From assembly GCA_012517205.1 (NCBI GenBank), contig JAAYVL010000177.1, positions 1 to 56,022 of the forward strand: a stretch of DNA of 56,022 bases. The letters are read 5' to 3'. Source of the DNA: Verrucomicrobiota bacterium. Lineage in GTDB: Bacteria > Verrucomicrobiota > Verrucomicrobiia > Limisphaerales > UBA8199. The notes under the pieces are model-generated. The model was not told the origin of the DNA. It did no database searches and worked only from the letters and a program-made list of their open reading frames with translations. Each line of letters begins with the position of its first letter. The stretch's first letter is position 1. Of the stretch, positions 16,757 to 25,480 are shown piece by piece. Position numbers and translations under genes: made by a program.

Positions 16757-18883
16757 TCAATTTTGGTCGGCGGGAGCCAGGGCCTCGAGGTGACGCCGGG
16801 CGTCAGGGTAGTCGGGCCGAAGCCGCAACGCCGCCCGCAGGTGCTCCGCCGCCTCTTCGCGGTGGCCTTGGCGGAGCAGTCCCAGCGCGAGATTGAAGTG
16901 GGCTTCGGGGTTGTCGGCCCGCAGGCGCAACGCCTCCCGATACTGCGCGATCGCCTCCGGGATCTTGCCCTGCTCCGCCAGCACGTTGCCCAGGTTGTTG
17001 TGGGCCTGGGGGTCTTGCGGCTTGAGCCGCAGGGCGATCTGATATTCCTGGATGGCCTCGTCCAGTTTGTGTTGCGCCGCCAGCGCGTTGCCGAGGTTGC
17101 TGTGGGCGCTGGCGTAATTGGTTTTGGCCCGGATGGCTTCGTGGAAATGGGGGATGGCTTCGTCCAGTTTGCCCTGCATGGCCAGGGCAATGCCCAGGTT
17201 GTTGTGCGCGTCCGCGTGGCCGGGTTTTTGTTGGAGGACGAACGAGTAGTGCTGGATGGCCTCGTCAATCCGGCCCACCTCGGAGAGCGCATTGCCCAGG
17301 TTGTTGTGGACCTCGATATGTTTGGGCCGGGAGCGCAGCGCCGCCTCGTAGAGGGAGATGGCTTCGGCAAACTGCCGCTGGGCGGCCAGCGCATAGCCGA
17401 GATTGTTGAGCGCATCCTCGTAGGTCGGCTTGATCTGCAGGGCCCGGCGGTAATGCTCCACCGCTTCGGCCGTCCGGCCCTGGCCGTTCAGATAGTAGCC
17501 CAGGTTGTTGTGGGCCAGGTAGTTGTCGCGCGTCACCCGGACGGCATGGCTGAAGAGCGCCTCGCTATTGCGCCAGAATCGGACCTGCCGCGCGGCCAGC
17601 AAGGCGCAAGCGGCCAACCCCAGCCCCGCCCCCAGCGCCAGGGCTTTGCCGCGCCCGGGCCGCGCCGGCACCAGCGCGTCAACGCCCCACACCAGCATGA
17701 TGAACCCGCCGATCAAGGGCACATACGTATAGCGATCCGCCATGGATTGGATGCCCACCTGCACCAGCCCAATCACCGGCACCAGCGTGCCGCAGAACCA
17801 CAGCCAGCCCACGGCCAGGTAGGGCTGCTTTCGCGCTCGCCGGGCCACCACCACCGAGATGGCCAGCAGCAGCACCGCCGCCCCCGCCCCCGCTCCCAGC
17901 GGCCAGCGGCCCGGATGCGGGTAGAGAATCGAAAGGTCCAACGGCCAGAACGTCTTGCCGATATAGCGAGCGTAGGAAATGAGCGCGTTGGCGACCCGCT
18001 CGCCAAACGTCAGGCTGGTCGAAACAGCGCCGCCGTGCCGCTGCACGAAGTAGGTGACGATGCTGGAAGCGGCCGCCAGCGCAAAGAACGGCGCCTTTTC
18101 CAGCAGGAGGGAAAATAAACCCGGGCGCGGCCGGCCGGTCGCCGTGTCCGGTTGCGCCGCGGGCGCCCGGCGCGGCCATCGCTGCAGCGGCCAGTAGTCC
18201 AGGAGCAACAACACGAACGGCAGCGTCACCAGCATCGGCTTGCTCATCAGGCCCAGGGCGAAACAACCCAGGGCCAGGAGATAGTTCGCGACGGGGCGGC
18301 GCGCGCGGCCCGGTCTCGCTTCCGGCCGCCGGCCTTCGGCGTAGGCCGTATACGCCCACAGCGTCAGCAGAAAGAATAACGTGCTGAGCACGTCCTTGCG
18401 CTCGGACGCCCAGGCCACCGATTCCACATGCAGCGGATGCAACGCAAACAGGGCGGCCACCAACGCGCTGCGCCAGAGCGCGCCCGTCATGCGCCGCAAC
18501 AACCCGAACAGCAGGAGCGCATTGGCAATATGCAGGCCCACGCTCACGAGATGGTGCCCGCCGGCCTGGAGGCCAAAAAGCTGGCAATCCGCCATGTGAG
18601 AAATCCAGGTCAGCGGGTGCCAGTTGCTGGCGTGGCCGGTGGTAAAAGCCCAAACAATACTCGCCCACTTCAGCCCGCCCTGAACCTGCGCGTTCTCGGT
18701 GACGTAGTCCGCGTCGTCATAGTTGACGAAGCCATGCCACGCCACCGGCAGAAAGACCGCCAGGGTCGCCAGTGCCAGCAACAGGCACAGCACGCCCGGC
18801 CGCCTCAGCCACGCCCACCCGGAGGCGTCCCCGACGCCTGATTCAGCCGCGGCGGCGGCGCCGGTCTTGGTTCGCTTGCTCAT
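16757..18883 (-). CDS. TMTC-like membrane protein with TPR repeats
   Basis: 708 residues. The N-terminal two thirds is polytopic, with about 10-12 hydrophobic segments and the motifs FVNYDDADYV, NWHPLTWISHMADCQLFG, and HVESVAWASERKDVLSTLF. These are typical of the TMTC/DUF1736-like branch of the GT-C O-mannosyltransferase fold. From about residue 450 there are seven consecutive 34-residue TPRs with the NNLGxAL..QG..DEAI..Y..AL pattern, then a partial one. In animals TMTC proteins O-mannosylate cadherins; bacterial members are common in Verrucomicrobia and mostly uncharacterised. The TPRs probably face the periplasm (inference). Confidence 0.88.
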   Translation of the reverse strand: MSKRTKTGAAAAAESGVGDASGWAWLRRPGVLCLLLALATLAVFLPVAWHGFVNYDDADYVTENAQVQGGLKWASIVWAFTTGHASNWHPLTWISHMADCQLFGLQAGGHHLVSVGLHIANALLLFGLLRRMTGALWRSALVAALFALHPLHVESVAWASERKDVLSTLFFLLTLWAYTAYAEGRRPEARPGRARRPVANYLLALGCFALGLMSKPMLVTLPFVLLLLDYWPLQRWPRRAPAAQPDTATGRPRPGLFSLLLEKAPFFALAAASSIVTYFVQRHGGAVSTSLTFGERVANALISYARYIGKTFWPLDLSILYPHPGRWPLGAGAGAAVLLLAISVVVARRARKQPYLAVGWLWFCGTLVPVIGLVQVGIQSMADRYTYVPLIGGFIMLVWGVDALVPARPGRGKALALGAGLGLAACALLAARQVRFWRNSEALFSHAVRVTRDNYLAHNNLGYYLNGQGRTAEAVEHYRRALQIKPTYEDALNNLGYALAAQRQFAEAISLYEAALRSRPKHIEVHNNLGNALSEVGRIDEAIQHYSFVLQQKPGHADAHNNLGIALAMQGKLDEAIPHFHEAIRAKTNYASAHSNLGNALAAQHKLDEAIQEYQIALRLKPQDPQAHNNLGNVLAEQGKIPEAIAQYREALRLRADNPEAHFNLALGLLRQGHREEAAEHLRAALRLRPDYPDARRHLEALAPADQN

Positions 18884-19167
18884 TGCGGGCGATATTTAAG
18901 CCAGGAAAAAGACCGCCGTGAAATGAAAATCGCGATTGGCATTGCGGCCATTAACGAGTATGGTAGGTCGCGAATGGTGAACTTCGGTGCAATCGCGGCA
19001 GGAAGCGGATGCGAGCCCCATGTGCGGCCAGCCTCCGTCCGGGTCCTATTGTGCCCCGGCCCGGAACCACAATTCCCGGCCCCCTCCCCGGTCCCCGGCG
19101 CGGCGGCGGCGATTGACCTCTCCCATCCCAGGCAATAAGGGTCTCCGGGCCTCGCTCCCCTCTCGCT
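18884..19167. other. Divergent promoter region between TPR protein and antiporter
   Basis: Non-coding. On the plus strand a TTGACC at about 19115, followed about 17 nt later by an A/T-rich AATAAG, could serve the antiporter. I see no convincing operator. Confidence 0.3.
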
Positions 19168-21465
19168 ATGGTTGGCATTGATTTCATTCAGGATTTGGGG
19201 CTGGTCATGCTGGTAGCCGCCACTGCCGGCTGGCTGTGCCGGCGGCTGGGGCTTCCCTTGATCCTGGGCTACATCACGGCGGGGATTCTGATTGGCCCGC
19301 ACATGCCGTTCTTCGTCATGGTGGATGACACCAACCGGATCCACGCGCTGGCCCAGGTCGGGCTGGTCTTTTTGATTTTCCAGATTGGCCAGGGCCTTCA
19401 GTTGCAGCGATTAAAAAGCATGGGTCTGCCCCTGGTCCTGGCAACCTTCATCATTGCCATCTTCGTGTTCAACGGCAGCCGGCTGCTGGCGTACCTGCTG
19501 GGCTGGCCGCCCGTTTACGGCCTGGTCCTGGCCGGCATGCTGATGGTTTCAAGCACCGCCATTATCGGAAAAACCCTGCGCGAAAATAACGCCCTGCACA
19601 GCATCTTCGGCCAGACGGCGCTGACCGTGACCGCGCTGGATGATTTGGTGGCGGTGGTGATGCTGACGCTGCTCAGCGTCATACAAACGTCCGCGGCCGT
19701 GGCCCCCGGCGCGCTGCTGGAGACCATCTTCCGGCTGGCGGCGGTCATGGCGACCATGCTCATCGTGGCGCTCCTGGCGGTGCCGCCGCTGATTAAGCGG
19801 CTCAACCGCAACACCTCCGGCGAGCTGCGCACGCTCTTCATCGTGGGCCTGCTGCTGGCGATGGCGCTGCTGTCCACGAAGGCCGGCTTCTCGGCCGCGA
19901 TTGGCGCGTTCCTGCTCGGGAGCGTCGTGGCCAGCACCGGCCACAAGGCGCAAGTCGAGCAATCCCTGGGCGGGCTGTGCGAGGTGTTTGGCGCCCTGTT
20001 CTTTGTGGCGGTGGGAATGCTCTTCGAACTCAAGCTGCTGGCGGGCGTCTGGCCGCTGGTGTTGCTGGTGTTTGCTTTCGCGCTGCTCTGGCGGAGCTTC
20101 GCCTCCAGCCTGGCGCTGCTGGTGGTGGGGCAGCAGACCGGCGACGCGGTGCGCGCGGGAATCTGCCTGACGCCAATCGGCGAATTTTCCCTCATCATCG
20201 CGCTGGCAGCCGTCCAGGCCCGGATCGTGCCGGATTGGTTCTACGCCCTGGCCATCGGCCTGTGCCTCCTCAGCACCCTGACGACACCGATCATCATCCG
20301 CCACCCCGGCCGGTTCAGCGACGGGTTCGAACGCTGGCAGCCGGAGTTTGTGCGCAAAGCGGTGGAGTTCTATCACGATTGGGTGGAAAGCTTCCGCCAT
20401 CGCCAGCGCTCGAGCCTGTTCTGGCGGCTGACCGGCCCCCGCTGGCTCCAGCTTGCCGGCGAAGTCCTGTTCATTTCCGGCCTGTTGATCTTCGCGCAAC
20501 CGGGGTATCGCCTGATCGCCCAATGGCTCTCCCCGGATTGGCCCGCGCCGATCGGCTTGCCGGCTCTTTTCTGGCTGGGGTTCCTCCTGTTGCTCCTGGT
20601 GCCGCTCGTGGCGCTGTGGCGCACGGTGGAAGTGATTTCCATGATTTGCGCCGAAGCCGCAACCCGCGGGCACCGGCACCGGGACAAGCTGCAGCCGGCT
20701 TTCGAGAAACTGCTGCACGGGGCGGCTTACGTGCTGATCCTGGCCTGGGTCTCGATCTTCGTCCCGTATGAATCGCTGCCCCGGAAAAGCCTGTTCGCCT
20801 TCCTGGCGGTGGCGGTGGCCCTGACCCTCCTCTTCTGGCGCAAGCTGGTCCGCTGGCACAGCCGTTTCCAGATTGACCTGCGCGCGCACCTGCAGGGTTC
20901 CGCGTTCGCCGCCCCGGGCGTGTCCCGCGCAAACTGGCAGCAGCACAGCGAGCGCTGGCATTTGCGCGCCCGCGAGCATGTCGTGGGCGAGCAAACCCGG
21001 GCGGCGGGCAAAGCCATCCATGACCTGCCGCTGCGCCAGATGTTTTCCGCCAATATCGTCGGCATCGAGCGGCAGGGCTACCATCTGCCCAACCCCGAGC
21101 CGAACACGGTTTTATACCCCAACGACAAGCTGCTGCTCCTGGGCGCGGAAAAAGACCTGCGCCAGGCCGAACGCTGGCTCAGCGCCCTGGAACCCCAACT
21201 CGCATCGGGAAACGGCCGCGAGCCCTCCTTCGCGGACCTGTGCCTCGAGCCGCTCCTGGTGCCGGCCTCCTCCCGGCATATCGGCAAATCGCTGGGCGAA
21301 CTCAAACTCACGCAGCAACTGGGCATCCAGGTGGTCGGACTCGAACGCGAAGGCGATACGCGCCTCACGGTCGGAAAGTTCGACACCCTCAAGGCGGGCG
21401 ACCGGTTGCTGGTCCTGGGCACGCAAAAACAAATCACGGACATGGCCTTCTGGCTTGCCACCTGA
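19168..21465 (+). CDS. Kef-type cation:proton antiporter (CPA2) with two TrkA-C domains
   Basis: 765 residues. Residues 1-385 form the CPA2 exchanger core, with GYITAGILIGPHMP, SSTAIIGKTLRE, ALDDLVAVVML (the essential Asp) and the ICLTPIGEFSLIIALA helix. A second membrane block follows (about 430-580), then two TrkA-C/RCK-C domains: LPLRQMFSANIVGIERQGYHL...LLLLGAE and SLGELKLTQQLGIQVVGLEREG...LLVLGTQ. The NAD-binding TrkA-N domain of KefB/KefC is absent, so gating is probably by a ligand of the TrkA-C domains. The transported ion (K+ or Na+) is undetermined. rnk follows 47 bp downstream. Confidence 0.9.
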   Translation: MVGIDFIQDLGLVMLVAATAGWLCRRLGLPLILGYITAGILIGPHMPFFVMVDDTNRIHALAQVGLVFLIFQIGQGLQLQRLKSMGLPLVLATFIIAIFVFNGSRLLAYLLGWPPVYGLVLAGMLMVSSTAIIGKTLRENNALHSIFGQTALTVTALDDLVAVVMLTLLSVIQTSAAVAPGALLETIFRLAAVMATMLIVALLAVPPLIKRLNRNTSGELRTLFIVGLLLAMALLSTKAGFSAAIGAFLLGSVVASTGHKAQVEQSLGGLCEVFGALFFVAVGMLFELKLLAGVWPLVLLVFAFALLWRSFASSLALLVVGQQTGDAVRAGICLTPIGEFSLIIALAAVQARIVPDWFYALAIGLCLLSTLTTPIIIRHPGRFSDGFERWQPEFVRKAVEFYHDWVESFRHRQRSSLFWRLTGPRWLQLAGEVLFISGLLIFAQPGYRLIAQWLSPDWPAPIGLPALFWLGFLLLLLVPLVALWRTVEVISMICAEAATRGHRHRDKLQPAFEKLLHGAAYVLILAWVSIFVPYESLPRKSLFAFLAVAVALTLLFWRKLVRWHSRFQIDLRAHLQGSAFAAPGVSRANWQQHSERWHLRAREHVVGEQTRAAGKAIHDLPLRQMFSANIVGIERQGYHLPNPEPNTVLYPNDKLLLLGAEKDLRQAERWLSALEPQLASGNGREPSFADLCLEPLLVPASSRHIGKSLGELKLTQQLGIQVVGLEREGDTRLTVGKFDTLKAGDRLLVLGTQKQITDMAFWLAT

Positions 21466-21512
21466 TTCTCTGCTCGCGAACGAACCTCACTTGAACGGAA
21501 AGGAAAAACACA

Positions 21513-21926
21513 ATGACCGCTCCTGCTAAACGCACTATCTACATCACCAACGCGGATATGATCCGCCTGCGCTCGCTGGTCGCCTCCCCCAAGCATGGCC
21601 GGGACGACCTGGACAGCCTGCGCAGCGAGCTGGATCACGCGCGCGTGGTCGAGCCGGCCGACTTGCCCGCCGATGTCATCACCATGAACTCCCAGGCCCA
21701 GCTCCGCGACCTGGAAAGCAAAGAGGTCATGACCTTCACCCTGGTCTTCCCGGAAAAGGCGAATCCCGAGCAGGACCGGATTTCGGTGCTGGCCCCCATC
21801 GGAACCGCCATGCTCGGCCAGCGCGAAGGGGACGAATTTGATTGGGAAGTTCCCGCCGGCCGGGTGCGGCTCAAGGTCCTCAAGGTCTTGTACCAGCCCG
21901 AGGCGGCCAAGCATTACCACCTGTAA
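21513..21926 (+). CDS. rnk: Rnk/GreA-type nucleoside diphosphate kinase regulator
   Basis: 137 residues: a short N-terminal helical part (KRTIYITNADMIRLRSLV) and a C-terminal GreA-like FKBP domain (VVEPADLPADVITMNSQ, TLVFPEKANPEQDRISVLAPIGTAMLGQREGDEFDWEVPAG). Rnk proteins compete with Gre factors at the secondary channel of RNA polymerase; the name comes from an effect on nucleoside diphosphate kinase. A purine-rich GGAAAGGAAAAACACA precedes the ATG, one of the few Shine-Dalgarno-like leaders here. It probably shares a transcript with the antiporter. Confidence 0.9.
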   Translation: MTAPAKRTIYITNADMIRLRSLVASPKHGRDDLDSLRSELDHARVVEPADLPADVITMNSQAQLRDLESKEVMTFTLVFPEKANPEQDRISVLAPIGTAMLGQREGDEFDWEVPAGRVRLKVLKVLYQPEAAKHYHL

Positions 21927-21996
21927 TCCCGCGCCCGGCGGGCCCGTCCGCCCGCAAACCGGCCGGCCCCGGGACCGCCTGCGGCTTCGCCGCGAA

Positions 21997-22031
21997 CATC
22001 CTCAAATCCGCAACCGCCGGATTTGAGGATG
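21997..22031. repeat. Perfect inverted repeat, 14-bp arms and 7-nt loop
   Basis: CATCCTCAAATCCG (21997-22010) and CGGATTTGAGGATG (22018-22031) are exact reverse complements. There is no T-run on either side, so it is not a typical intrinsic terminator. It lies 70 bp after rnk and may stabilise that transcript's 3' end or be an operator. Confidence 0.75.
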
Positions 22032-22216
22032 CCCGCTCACGGGGCGCTCCCCGGCGGCGGCCAGCCGGCGCGCCCGGCCCGGCCCGGCGCGCGGCCGGTC
22101 AGATCGGGCCTCCTTCCCACAGCGCGCCGGCACGGTTTGCACCGGCAGTGAAACGAAATGTTCCGCCACCCGGACGCCAGCAGCGCCAAACCCTCCCGCC
22201 ACCGGCTCAACTGTGT

Positions 22217-22232
22217 TGGCATAAAACTAGCA
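22217..22232 (+). promoter_or_regulatory. Possible sigma-54 promoter of the VTC-domain gene
   Basis: TTGGCATAAAACTAGCA: GG at -24 and GC at -12 are at the right spacing, with two departures from TGGCAC-N5-TTGCA. It would give a leader of about 180 nt. Confidence 0.35.
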
Positions 22233-22426
22233 TGAGGCGGGAGGGTAGGCCGGACGAAAATTTGGCCTGGCAGTGGCGTTGAGCCGAGACGACGATCCCC
22301 GGTCGGGGCTGCCCGAATGCAGCCTGCTGCCTGGTGAACGCAACCAAGCCTGGCCCCACCTGCGGATTACGCCGGCGAGATCATCCGCAGGTGGTTTAAT
22401 GATGCGATAAACCAAACGAACCCGGA

Positions 22427-23182
22427 ATGAAATCGAGCCGCCAGGAACTGCAAGAGCTCCGCGTGGAAGCGAAATACCTGCTCAGCCACGACCAGGCCCG
22501 CCAACTCCGGCCCCTCCTGCGGCGGCGCCTGGCGCTGGACGCGCACGGCGCGGCGCACCCCGACGCCGGCTACGATGTCCACAGCGTTTACCTGGATTCC
22601 AACCGGCTGCATACCTACTGGGCGGCGCTCAAAAAAGAAAAAGACCGCGCCAAGCTGCGAATCCGGTTCTACGATGACGACCATGCCGCGCCCGCCTACG
22701 TCGAAGTAAAAACCCGCGAGGGAGGCCAGACCATCAAACGGCGCTGCCCGGTGCGGCGGGACCAGTTGGGCGCCGTGATTGCCGGGCGCGTCCCCGGCCC
22801 GCTCGCCGGCGAAACCGCCCCCGAAGGCCACTCCCGCGCCCTGCAGCATTTCATCGGCAAATTGCTAAAACTGGACGCCGGGCCAAAGCTGCACATCGCC
22901 TACCGCCGCGAGGCCTACGTCTCGAAAAACAGCAACGCCGTGCGGGTGACCCTGGATCGCGATGTCCGGTCCGAGCCCGTCACCGCGTTGCGCCTGACCA
23001 CCGCGATGCGAAACCCGCAGCCGCTCTGTGGAAACAACGTCGTGCTCGAAGTGAAGGTCACCGGCCCCATGCCGCCCTGGCTGCGGCAACTGGTGGCCGG
23101 GTTAAGCTCGCCCCACCGGCGCTTCGCCAAATACGTGTTCAGCGTGCAGCAGCATGGGCTGCACCGGCAATCCCAGGACTGA
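22427..23182 (+). CDS. VTC-domain protein (polyphosphate polymerase-like)
   Basis: 251 residues of the CYTH/VTC tunnel-fold superfamily. The motifs are EAKYLLS at the start, VHSVYLDSNRLHTYW, AKLRIRFYDDD, YVEVKTREGGQTIKRR and a late VVLEVKVTG, giving the ring of basic and acidic residues that line the tunnel. In yeast Vtc4 this domain makes polyphosphate from ATP; bacterial single-domain members often lie near DUF4956 membrane proteins, not seen here. Polyphosphate synthesis is therefore inferred, not shown. Confidence 0.82.
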   Translation: MKSSRQELQELRVEAKYLLSHDQARQLRPLLRRRLALDAHGAAHPDAGYDVHSVYLDSNRLHTYWAALKKEKDRAKLRIRFYDDDHAAPAYVEVKTREGGQTIKRRCPVRRDQLGAVIAGRVPGPLAGETAPEGHSRALQHFIGKLLKLDAGPKLHIAYRREAYVSKNSNAVRVTLDRDVRSEPVTALRLTTAMRNPQPLCGNNVVLEVKVTGPMPPWLRQLVAGLSSPHRRFAKYVFSVQQHGLHRQSQD

Positions 23183-23259
23183 CCGGCAGAGCCGCCCGGC
23201 AACCCGCGCCCCGGGCAGAACGCCGCCCAAGCCGCTTTCCGGGGAGAATGGTTTGAGGA

Positions 23260-23334
23260 TGGTGCGCGATAGAGGGTTTGAACCTCTGACCCCTTCCGTG
23301 TCAAGGAAGTGCTCTACCACTGAGCTAACCGCGC
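23260..23334 (-). tRNA. tRNA-Val (GAC)
   Basis: Read on the minus strand it starts GCGCGGTTAGCTCAG and forms a full cloverleaf. The acceptor stem GCGCGGT/ATCGCGC pairs with one G-U. The D-arm contains TAGCTCAGTGGTAGAGC. The anticodon stem CTTCC/GGAAG encloses TTGACAC with anticodon GAC. The T-arm is GAGGTTCAAACCCTC. The 3' CCA is encoded (23260-23262). Confidence 0.97.
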
Positions 23335-23440
23335 AACCACTGCCACAGTATGGGTTTTGCGCCGCGCCCGCAAGGGCAAATCACGCCGCCCCCAATGCGT
23401 TGCCCCGCGCCCCGGCCCGGCGAAACGGATCGCCTCGGGA

Positions 23441-24445
23441 TCACCCCGCCGCCGGCTGGCGGTCCGCCAGGCGCTCCAGCACCTGGCACAGGGCCGCAAG
23501 CCGCGGAACGGCCACGCCCGCGCGAAGGGCCTGGCGGAGAGGCTCCTGGAAAAGGCTCTGCAACTCGAGCGGCTGGCCGCGTTCGAAATCAATCAACGTC
23601 GAAGCCTTGTAGGCGCCCATCGCCCGGGTGCGCTCGATCAGCGGGCCGGCAAAATCATCCGGGACCGCGTGCCCCAGCGCGCGCGCGGCGGCTATGACTT
23701 CGCGCATCAACTCGCGCACCAGCCGGCTCCAGCGCGCATCCGCCAAAAGAATGTCAGTGGTGAGACAGCCGCCCGGCGGCGATCCCGGCGGGAGGGCATC
23801 CTCCGCGGAACCTTCCGAACCCGCAAGCTGGTGCAGCACTTCCGGGCCCGCCGCCCCCGCCACGCCCAGACCATTAAAAGGGATGTTCCACACCAGCTTC
23901 TCCCAATGCGTCCGCGCCAGGTCGTCCGTGACGGTGCAGGGAACGCCCGCCTCGGCGAAGCGAGCCGCAATCGCGCGCGTGCGCGGCGCCGGCGGACGCT
24001 GGAATTCGCCCAGGACCACCTGTCCGAACCCGATATGCCGAATGACGCCCGGCGCGATCCGGTTCAAACAGACGAAGCACAGCCCGCCCAGGATCTGCGC
24101 CGCCGGGAAAAGGCGGGCAAGCTGTTCTTCATTGCCCAAACCGTTCTGGAGCGTGAGCACGGCGCTCTCCGGCCCCACCAACGGCGGAAGCAGCGCGGGA
24201 AACTGCCCGTTGGCGGTGGTCTTGAGCCCGATGAGAACCAGGTCGGCGGGGCCGATTTCCTCCGGGCGCCGGGCACAATGCGGGTGGACCTGGAACTGGC
24301 CCTCCGGACTCTGAATCCGCACGCCCTGGCGGCGCACGGCTTCATAATCCGACCGCAAAAGGAAATGAACCGCATGCCCGGCCCGCGCCAACTGGGCGCC
24401 GTAATAGCTGCCCACCGCTCCGCAGCCGACGACTGCGATCTTCAC
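23441..24445 (-). CDS. panE: Ketopantoate reductase family protein (2-dehydropantoate 2-reductase)
   Basis: 334 residues. The N-terminal NADP-binding domain starts KIAVVGCGAVGSYYGAQLARAG, then come the conserved LKTT, LQNGLGNEEQL, and the catalytic Lys in THWEKLVWNIPFNGLG. ERGQPLELQ near the end contains the second catalytic Glu. PanE makes pantoate for coenzyme A. A 20-residue insertion rich in Gly, Ser and Pro (about 220-240) is unusual. Family members include reductases of other 2-keto acids, so the substrate is probable rather than certain. It follows HU but is separated from it by a terminator. Confidence 0.87.
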   Translation of the reverse strand: MKIAVVGCGAVGSYYGAQLARAGHAVHFLLRSDYEAVRRQGVRIQSPEGQFQVHPHCARRPEEIGPADLVLIGLKTTANGQFPALLPPLVGPESAVLTLQNGLGNEEQLARLFPAAQILGGLCFVCLNRIAPGVIRHIGFGQVVLGEFQRPPAPRTRAIAARFAEAGVPCTVTDDLARTHWEKLVWNIPFNGLGVAGAAGPEVLHQLAGSEGSAEDALPPGSPPGGCLTTDILLADARWSRLVRELMREVIAAARALGHAVPDDFAGPLIERTRAMGAYKASTLIDFERGQPLELQSLFQEPLRQALRAGVAVPRLAALCQVLERLADRQPAAG

Positions 24446-24454
24446 CGTCCGACC

Positions 24455-24484
24455 AAAAAGGCACCCTGGGCGCGCCCGGGTGCC
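24455..24484 (-). terminator. Intrinsic terminator after the HU gene
   Basis: On the minus strand GGCACCC (24484-24478) pairs with GGGTGCC (24466-24460) around a GC-rich, self-complementary loop, followed by TTTTT (24459-24455). It lies between the HU stop and the panE start. Confidence 0.85.
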
Positions 24485-24502
24485 GCAACAACCACGGGGA
24501 AA

Positions 24503-24790
24503 CTATTTGGCGCCCAGGATCGCATCCTTGGCGGCCTTGGAGACGCGGAACTTCACCACGCGCTTGGCGGGGATTTGAATGGTGGCGCCCGTCGCGGGAT
24601 TGCGCCCGGTGCGGGCGGCGCGATTCACCAGCACGAGCTTGCCCAGGCCCGGGAAGGTAAAGGTGTTCTTGGCCTGCTTGTAAGCCAGCTCACAGATGGA
24701 TTCGAGGATCTGGACGGCTTGCTTTTTGGAGATATCGTTCTTTTCAGCGATCGCGGCGGCGATTTGAGATTTAGAGAGTGCTTTAGCCAT
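24503..24790 (-). CDS. hup: HU/IHF family DNA-binding protein
   Basis: 95 residues, the family's usual size. The helical dimer part begins AKALSKSQIAAAIAEKNDISKKQAVQILESI. The DNA-binding arm carries RTGRNPATGATIQIPAKRVVKFRVSKAAKDAI, including the RNPxTG signature whose Pro intercalates in DNA. HU bends and compacts DNA. It is monocistronic: there is an AT-rich region upstream (24791-24840) and a terminator downstream. Confidence 0.96.
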   Translation of the reverse strand: MAKALSKSQIAAAIAEKNDISKKQAVQILESICELAYKQAKNTFTFPGLGKLVLVNRAARTGRNPATGATIQIPAKRVVKFRVSKAAKDAILGAK

Positions 24791-24986
24791 AATAACTGTC
24801 TTGTTTATTGTTGTTAGTTGCTGCCTGAAGTCTTTCGACTAAGCGCGAATTAACGCTGTCTGCCGCGCCGCTGCAAGCACAAAATGCAAATTATTGTCCG
24901 CCGCCCGGCCGCCCCGATCGCCCGCGCTCTCCCGCCCCGGCGGCCGGCCCGCTCCCCCGCCGCCGGAAGCCCCCCGCGCGCGGCGC

Positions 24987-25454
24987 TCAGTAGCAAACCT
25001 TGTCCGGCTTGCGCTCCCACTCCCGGAAGGCGGCCAGGGCCTCCGGGCGCAGGAGCTGCCGGAGCCGGCGCTGGCGCTTCCCGATGGGCAACGCAACCTC
25101 GCGGTAGATGAAGTCGTCGTCAAAGCCAATCCGGGCGGCGTCCCGGCGGGTATTGCCGTAAAAGACCTGCCGCAGGCGCGCCCAATAGATGGCCGCCAGG
25201 CACATCGGGCAGGGCTCGCAACTGGTGTACAGATCGCACTCGTCAAGCTGGAAGCTCCGCAACCGCCGGCACGCCTCCCGAATGGCGGCGATCTCCGCGT
25301 GCGCGGTCGGGTCGTTGGCCGTGGTCACCCGGTTCCAGCCGCGGCCCACGATCTTCCCCCGGCGCACCACCACCGCCCCGAAGGGACCGCCCTGGCCCTG
25401 GCGCATCTTTTGCACCGACAGGCGGATCGCCGCCCGCATGAATTTCTCGTGCAT
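24987..25454 (-). CDS. guaD: Guanine deaminase, cytidine-deaminase fold
   Basis: 155 residues. It has the zinc-binding HAE motif (DPTAHAEIAAIREAC) and PCPMC (LYTSCEPCPMCLAAIYWAR). The stretches GGPFGAVVV, VTTANDPTAHAE and FDDDFIYRE, and the terminal ...CY, follow Bacillus subtilis GuaD closely as I remember it, rather than TadA. It would convert guanine to xanthine and ammonia. It begins 26 bp after the PIG-L deacetylase gene and is probably co-transcribed with it. Confidence 0.88.
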   Translation of the reverse strand: MHEKFMRAAIRLSVQKMRQGQGGPFGAVVVRRGKIVGRGWNRVTTANDPTAHAEIAAIREACRRLRSFQLDECDLYTSCEPCPMCLAAIYWARLRQVFYGNTRRDAARIGFDDDFIYREVALPIGKRQRRLRQLLRPEALAAFREWERKPDKVCY

Positions 25455-25480
25455 GCCCGCTCCGGCGCCGGGGAACCGGC

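Larger units (their letters stand above)
21927..22426. other. Gap between rnk and the VTC-domain gene
   Basis: No gene visible. It contains a perfect 14-bp hairpin at 21997-22031 and a sigma-54-like box at 22217-22232. Confidence 0.5.

Noticed and set aside
23357-24817. 486-codon plus-strand frame
   Set aside because: Antisense to panE and HU, both of which have clear family motifs.
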